From positions 1-9,282 of the forward strand of contig CAOJLW010000077.1 of NCBI GenBank assembly GCA_948438565.1: a stretch of DNA of 9,282 nt, given 5' to 3'. Below the pieces are notes generated by a model that had not been told where the DNA came from, ran no database searches, and saw only the letters and a list, made by a program, of their open reading frames with translations. Below are positions 7,198-9,282 of the stretch, one piece after another (position 1 is the first letter of the stretch; each line of letters opens with the position of its first letter). Source of the DNA: an uncultured Lachnospiraceae bacterium. GTDB taxonomy: Bacteria > Bacillota > Clostridia > Lachnospirales > Lachnospiraceae. A program made the position numbers and the translations under genes.

Positions 7198-7218
7198 TGG
7201 AAAACGAGAGGTTTTCCA
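7198..7218 (+). promoter_or_regulatory. Leader hairpin upstream of the small membrane protein gene
   Basis: TGGAAAAC (7198-7205) and GTTTTCCA (7211-7218) form a perfect 8-bp stem around the loop GAGAG. It ends 12 nt before the Shine-Dalgarno sequence and is not followed by a U-run, so it is not a terminator. Inference: it could stabilise the 5' end of the mRNA or bind a regulator. No known riboswitch consensus was recognised. Confidence 0.5.
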
Positions 7219-7230
7219 TAAATTTAAAAA

Positions 7231-7236
7231 AAGGAG
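7231..7236 (+). promoter_or_regulatory. Ribosome binding site AAGGAG deciding the start at 7245
   Basis: AAGGAG 8 nt before ATG 7245 fixes the start. The same frame is open from a GTG at 7149, but that start overlaps the promoter's -35 region, would be untranscribed from it, and lacks a Shine-Dalgarno sequence. Confidence 0.85.
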
Positions 7237-7244
7237 TGGACAAC

Positions 7245-7502
7245 ATGAATAAAGTAGACGATTTTTTAACAATGACGAAATTAAACGACCTGCTCAAGAA
7301 AAAAGATGACAATGAGAAAAAGGCTACCAAAGTGATCTGGATTTTTGCAACGGTTGGTATTGTCGCCGCCATTGCAGCCGCAGCTTATGGAATTTACCGT
7401 TTCTTTACGCCGGATTATCTGGATGATTTTGAGGACGATTTTGAAGATGAGTTTGAAGATGATTTCTTTGACGATGACGACGAAGAGGAAAGCGATAAAT
7501 AA
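7245..7502 (+). CDS. Small single-pass membrane protein with periodic acidic C-terminal tail
   Basis: An 85-residue protein of unknown function. Seen: a charged N-terminus (MNKVDDFLTMTKLNDLLKKK, then DDNEKK), one hydrophobic segment at about 29-54 (VIWIF, then an Ala/Ile-rich stretch, ending YGIYRFF), and a strongly acidic tail: 20 of residues 57-85 are Asp or Glu. Within the tail, Phe recurs every fourth residue (62, 66, 70, 74) in D/E-rich spacers. The Lys-rich side should stay in the cytoplasm, placing the acidic tail outside the membrane, but the reverse cannot be excluded. From memory, similar MNKVDxFLxMTKLNDLL...RFFTPDYLDDF proteins are common in Lachnospiraceae near pcrA, without an assigned role. 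It has its own promoter, leader hairpin, strong Shine-Dalgarno sequence and terminator, hence a monocistronic gene that may be well expressed. Possible roles, all inference: metal or cation binding, or docking of a basic partner. Confidence 0.88.
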   Translation: MNKVDDFLTMTKLNDLLKKKDDNEKKATKVIWIFATVGIVAAIAAAAYGIYRFFTPDYLDDFEDDFEDEFEDDFFDDDDEEESDK

Positions 7503-7521
7503 ATTGGACATGGAAACTGAT

Positions 7522-7549
7522 AAAAGGCCGCTGACTGCGGCCTTTTTCT
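7522..7549 (+). terminator. Strong intrinsic terminator after the small membrane protein gene
   Basis: AAAAGGCCGC (7522-7531), loop TGACT, GCGGCCTTTT (7537-7546): a 10-bp stem with a GC-rich core, running into T-rich sequence (TTTTTCT). It starts 20 nt after the stop codon. The A-run on the 5' side means it could also work on the opposite strand. Confidence 0.93.
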
Positions 7550-7574
7550 AAATGTTTCTGAAAATTCATTCCCG

Positions 7575-7613
7575 CCATCTGCACGTCACAATTTTCGGCA
7601 GATGGATTTTTTT
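7575..7613 (+). terminator. Second intrinsic terminator before rlmD
   Basis: CCATCTGC (7575-7582) pairs with GCAGATGG (7598-7605), an 8-bp stem with a 15-nt loop, followed by A and seven T (7607-7613). It lies only 25 nt after the first terminator and acts in the same direction. It backs up the first terminator and isolates rlmD from upstream transcription. Confidence 0.85.
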
Positions 7614-7684
7614 GATTTGCAGGAATTTACGGATAGGATGAAAACGGAACGATCGAACAAAATCGGGCATACAAATAGCGGGGA

Positions 7685-7710
7685 TTGATTTTCAGGAGAG
7701 CCTTTATAGT
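7685..7710 (+). promoter_or_regulatory. Possible rlmD promoter (weak match)
   Basis: Because two terminators precede rlmD, a promoter is expected in 7614-7720. The best -10-like box is TATAGT at 7705-7710; the nearest -35-like box TTGATT at 7685-7690 is only 14 nt away, shorter than the normal 16-18. This is a guess supported mainly by context. Confidence 0.28.
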
Positions 7711-7730
7711 TTAGAAGAAAGGATAGGAGT

Positions 7731-9152
7731 ATGATGAAAAAAGGCCAGATGATCGAAGGGACAATTGTGCGGGTGGATTTTCCCAATAAAGGAATTTTAC
7801 GTACATCGGAGGGACAGGAAGCTGTTGTCAAGCATACGCTGCCGGGACAGAGGGTTTTGGGTCGGATTCAAAAAACGCGTAAAGGCCGGTATGAGGCGAG
7901 GCTGATTGAAGTGTTGGAGCAATCGCCGTTGGAATTGGACGAGCCGTCTTGTCCGCATTTTGGCCTGTGCGGCGGCTGCGCCTACCAGAATTTGAGCTAT
8001 GAACAGCAGATCGCCTTAAAAGCAGGCCAGGTACGCGATCTGCTTCGCCCTGTGCTTGCGGACGGCGGCCAGGATTTTGACGCGTTATTTGAAGGCATTC
8101 GTCCCAGTCCACGTCAATTGGGATATCGAAATAAGATGGAATTTTCCTTTGGAGATACAGAAAAAGACGGAGAACTAACGCTTGGGATGCACAAACGCGG
8201 CAGTTTTTATGATATTGTCCATGTATGCGATTGTCAGATTATGGATGAGGATTTTCGGCGGATACTAGCCTGTGTCCAGGCGTTGTTTGCCAAAAAAAAT
8301 ATCTCTTACTACCACAAGCTGCGCCATGAAGGCTATCTGCGCCATCTGCTGGTGCGCAAAGCCGCTAAAACAGAGGAGATTTTGGTGGATTTGGTTACCA
8401 GCAGCCAGACGAAAGGAGTGGAGGAAACGGTTCTTTTGGAGGAGATGACAAAAGCGCTGTTGGCTCTTGCGCTGAAAGGGAAGATCGTAGGGATTTTACA
8501 TACGAAAAATGACAGCCTGGCGGATGTCATCTCGGATGATGGAACGGCTATTCTTTACGGGCAGGCCTATTTTTATGAGGAACTCCTGGGACTGCAATTT
8601 AAGATTACGCCGTTTTCTTTTTTTCAGACAAATTCTTTAGGCGCGGAAGTTCTCTATAAAACGGCCAGGGAGTTTATTGGCGATCAGGTCAGTCGTTTGA
8701 ACGGCAAAGGCAGTATGGTTTTTGATTTATACAGCGGAACCGGCACGATTGCCCAGATGCTCTCTCCGGCGGCAGGCCATATAATCGGCGTGGAGCTTGT
8801 GGAGGAGGCCGTAAAAGCGGCCAAGGAAAACGCCGCCCGCAACGGGTTAGCCAATTGTACGTTTCTGGCAGGCGACGTTTTAAAGGTATTGGATGAAATC
8901 CAGGAGGAACCGGATTTTATCATACTCGATCCCCCCAGAGACGGCGTACATCCCAAAGCGCTCCAAAAGATTGCCGCGCACAGCCAAGCAAAAGGGATGC
9001 TCTACATCTCCTGCAAGCCCACAAGCTTGGCACGCGACTTGTCGGTGTTGCAGGCGGCGGGATATGTGGTGAATCGTGTGTGCTGTGTGGATATGTTTCC
9101 GGGGACGTGTCACACAGAATGTGTCGTGTTGATACAAAGGAAACATATCTAG
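7731..9152 (+). CDS. rlmD: 23S rRNA (uracil-C5)-methyltransferase RlmD/RlmCD, TrmA family
   Basis: A 473-residue S-adenosylmethionine-dependent enzyme. Known role: forms 5-methyluridine at U1939 of 23S rRNA; Firmicute homologues (RlmCD) may also modify U747. Seen: N-terminal TRAM RNA-binding domain at about 5-62 (GTIVRVDFPNKGI); 4Fe-4S ligands Cys74, Cys80, Cys83 (CPHFGLCGGC) and a fourth, probably Cys168 in VCDCQI; FFQTNSLGAEVLY ahead of the methyltransferase core; SAM motif I FDLYSGTGTIAQ from 331; DPPRDG at 400-405; catalytic Cys428 in YISCKP; and Glu463 in CHTECV as general base. The nucleophile motif has Lys where SCNP is more usual. A variant Cys-rich end (CCVDMFPGTCHTECV) precedes a short tail. 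Two possible Shine-Dalgarno sequences (AAAGGA 7718-7723; AGGAG 7725-7729) leave ATG 7731 or ATG 7734 as start. No terminator is visible downstream. Confidence 0.95.
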   Translation: MMKKGQMIEGTIVRVDFPNKGILRTSEGQEAVVKHTLPGQRVLGRIQKTRKGRYEARLIEVLEQSPLELDEPSCPHFGLCGGCAYQNLSYEQQIALKAGQVRDLLRPVLADGGQDFDALFEGIRPSPRQLGYRNKMEFSFGDTEKDGELTLGMHKRGSFYDIVHVCDCQIMDEDFRRILACVQALFAKKNISYYHKLRHEGYLRHLLVRKAAKTEEILVDLVTSSQTKGVEETVLLEEMTKALLALALKGKIVGILHTKNDSLADVISDDGTAILYGQAYFYEELLGLQFKITPFSFFQTNSLGAEVLYKTAREFIGDQVSRLNGKGSMVFDLYSGTGTIAQMLSPAAGHIIGVELVEEAVKAAKENAARNGLANCTFLAGDVLKVLDEIQEEPDFIILDPPRDGVHPKALQKIAAHSQAKGMLYISCKPTSLARDLSVLQAAGYVVNRVCCVDMFPGTCHTECVVLIQRKHI

Positions 9153-9282
9153 AAATCCTTTATTTTAGGCAGTTTTACAGGCATTTTGTGTTTACAGAAG
9201 ATGGTGACGGGAATCGGGATAAGAGGATGGAGAAGTATTTTGAGGTTTCGGCGGTGGTTGATGTGGGGTGTGGGGATACAAA
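9153..9282. other. Unassigned 130-bp segment at the right edge, possible partial reading frame
   Basis: No gene could be assigned. On the + strand a frame beginning at ATG 9119 inside rlmD stays open to the window end (includes VFTEDGDGNRDKRMEKYFEV, then SAVVDVGCGDT), but it has no ribosome binding site. On the - strand a frame is open from 9282 down to a stop at 9175-9177, with a Pro/Ser-rich product. The sequence becomes G-rich on the + strand near 9240-9275 (GATGTGGGGTGTGGGG), unlike the genes before it. TTTACAG occurs twice, at 9174-9180 and 9191-9197. It may be the start of a neighbouring element or a dispersed repeat. Coding status is undecided. Confidence 0.25.

Noticed and set aside
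7149..7244. GTG start extending the small membrane protein by 32 residues
   Set aside because: It falls within the -35 region of the promoter and reads through the leader hairpin; ATG 7245 has an ideal AAGGAG.
1..9282. CRISPR array, tRNA, rRNA, IS element or transposase
   Set aside because: No regularly spaced repeats, cloverleaf-like sequence, rRNA motifs or transposase motifs were seen in any part of the window.

Overview
The window looks like a stretch of chromosome from a Gram-positive anaerobic Firmicute, most likely a Lachnospiraceae-type Clostridium relative. Reasons: strong AGGAGG-type ribosome binding sites, intrinsic terminators, a full-length PcrA-type helicase, an iron-sulfur RlmD methyltransferase, and a small membrane protein with an acidic tail of a kind I associate with this family from memory. 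All confidently called genes are on the + strand. Base composition is moderately GC-rich, except for one clearly AT-richer gene at 1414-1968.

Left edge (1-2056): the last 61 codons of a type I exporter ABC ATPase overlap by 26 nt with a gene for an uncharacterised nucleotidyltransferase (NTP_transf_5-like). This pair resembles the tail of a peptide-export or RiPP-type cassette lying mostly outside the window. Next comes an AT-rich DUF4303-like gene standing alone between short non-coding gaps. This is the accessory-looking part.

Middle (2057-4791): a tight three-gene operon. A fold-type I aminotransferase of the aspartate/aromatic group is followed 3 nt later by a histidinol-phosphate aminotransferase-like protein (HisC). 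HisC overlaps by 7 nt with a small integral membrane protein of the COG2426 'small multi-drug export' family. A 12-bp palindrome runs into a GC-rich stem-loop after the operon, but no U-run follows the stem.

Right half (4898-9152): pcrA (UvrD-family DNA helicase); then an 85-residue membrane protein with its own extended -10 promoter, a leader hairpin and a strong intrinsic terminator; a second terminator follows; then rlmD, a 23S rRNA m5U methyltransferase with an Fe-S cluster and TRAM domain. The last 130 bases contain no gene I can identify and look different in composition. The 3' end of rlmD is a known insertion hotspot for conjugative elements, so this edge could be a junction.

No tRNA, rRNA, CRISPR array, IS element or riboswitch was recognised. 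I found no complete undescribed system. The best leads are the exporter/nucleotidyltransferase tail, the small acidic-tail membrane protein with its own regulated-looking transcription unit, and the rlmD downstream junction.
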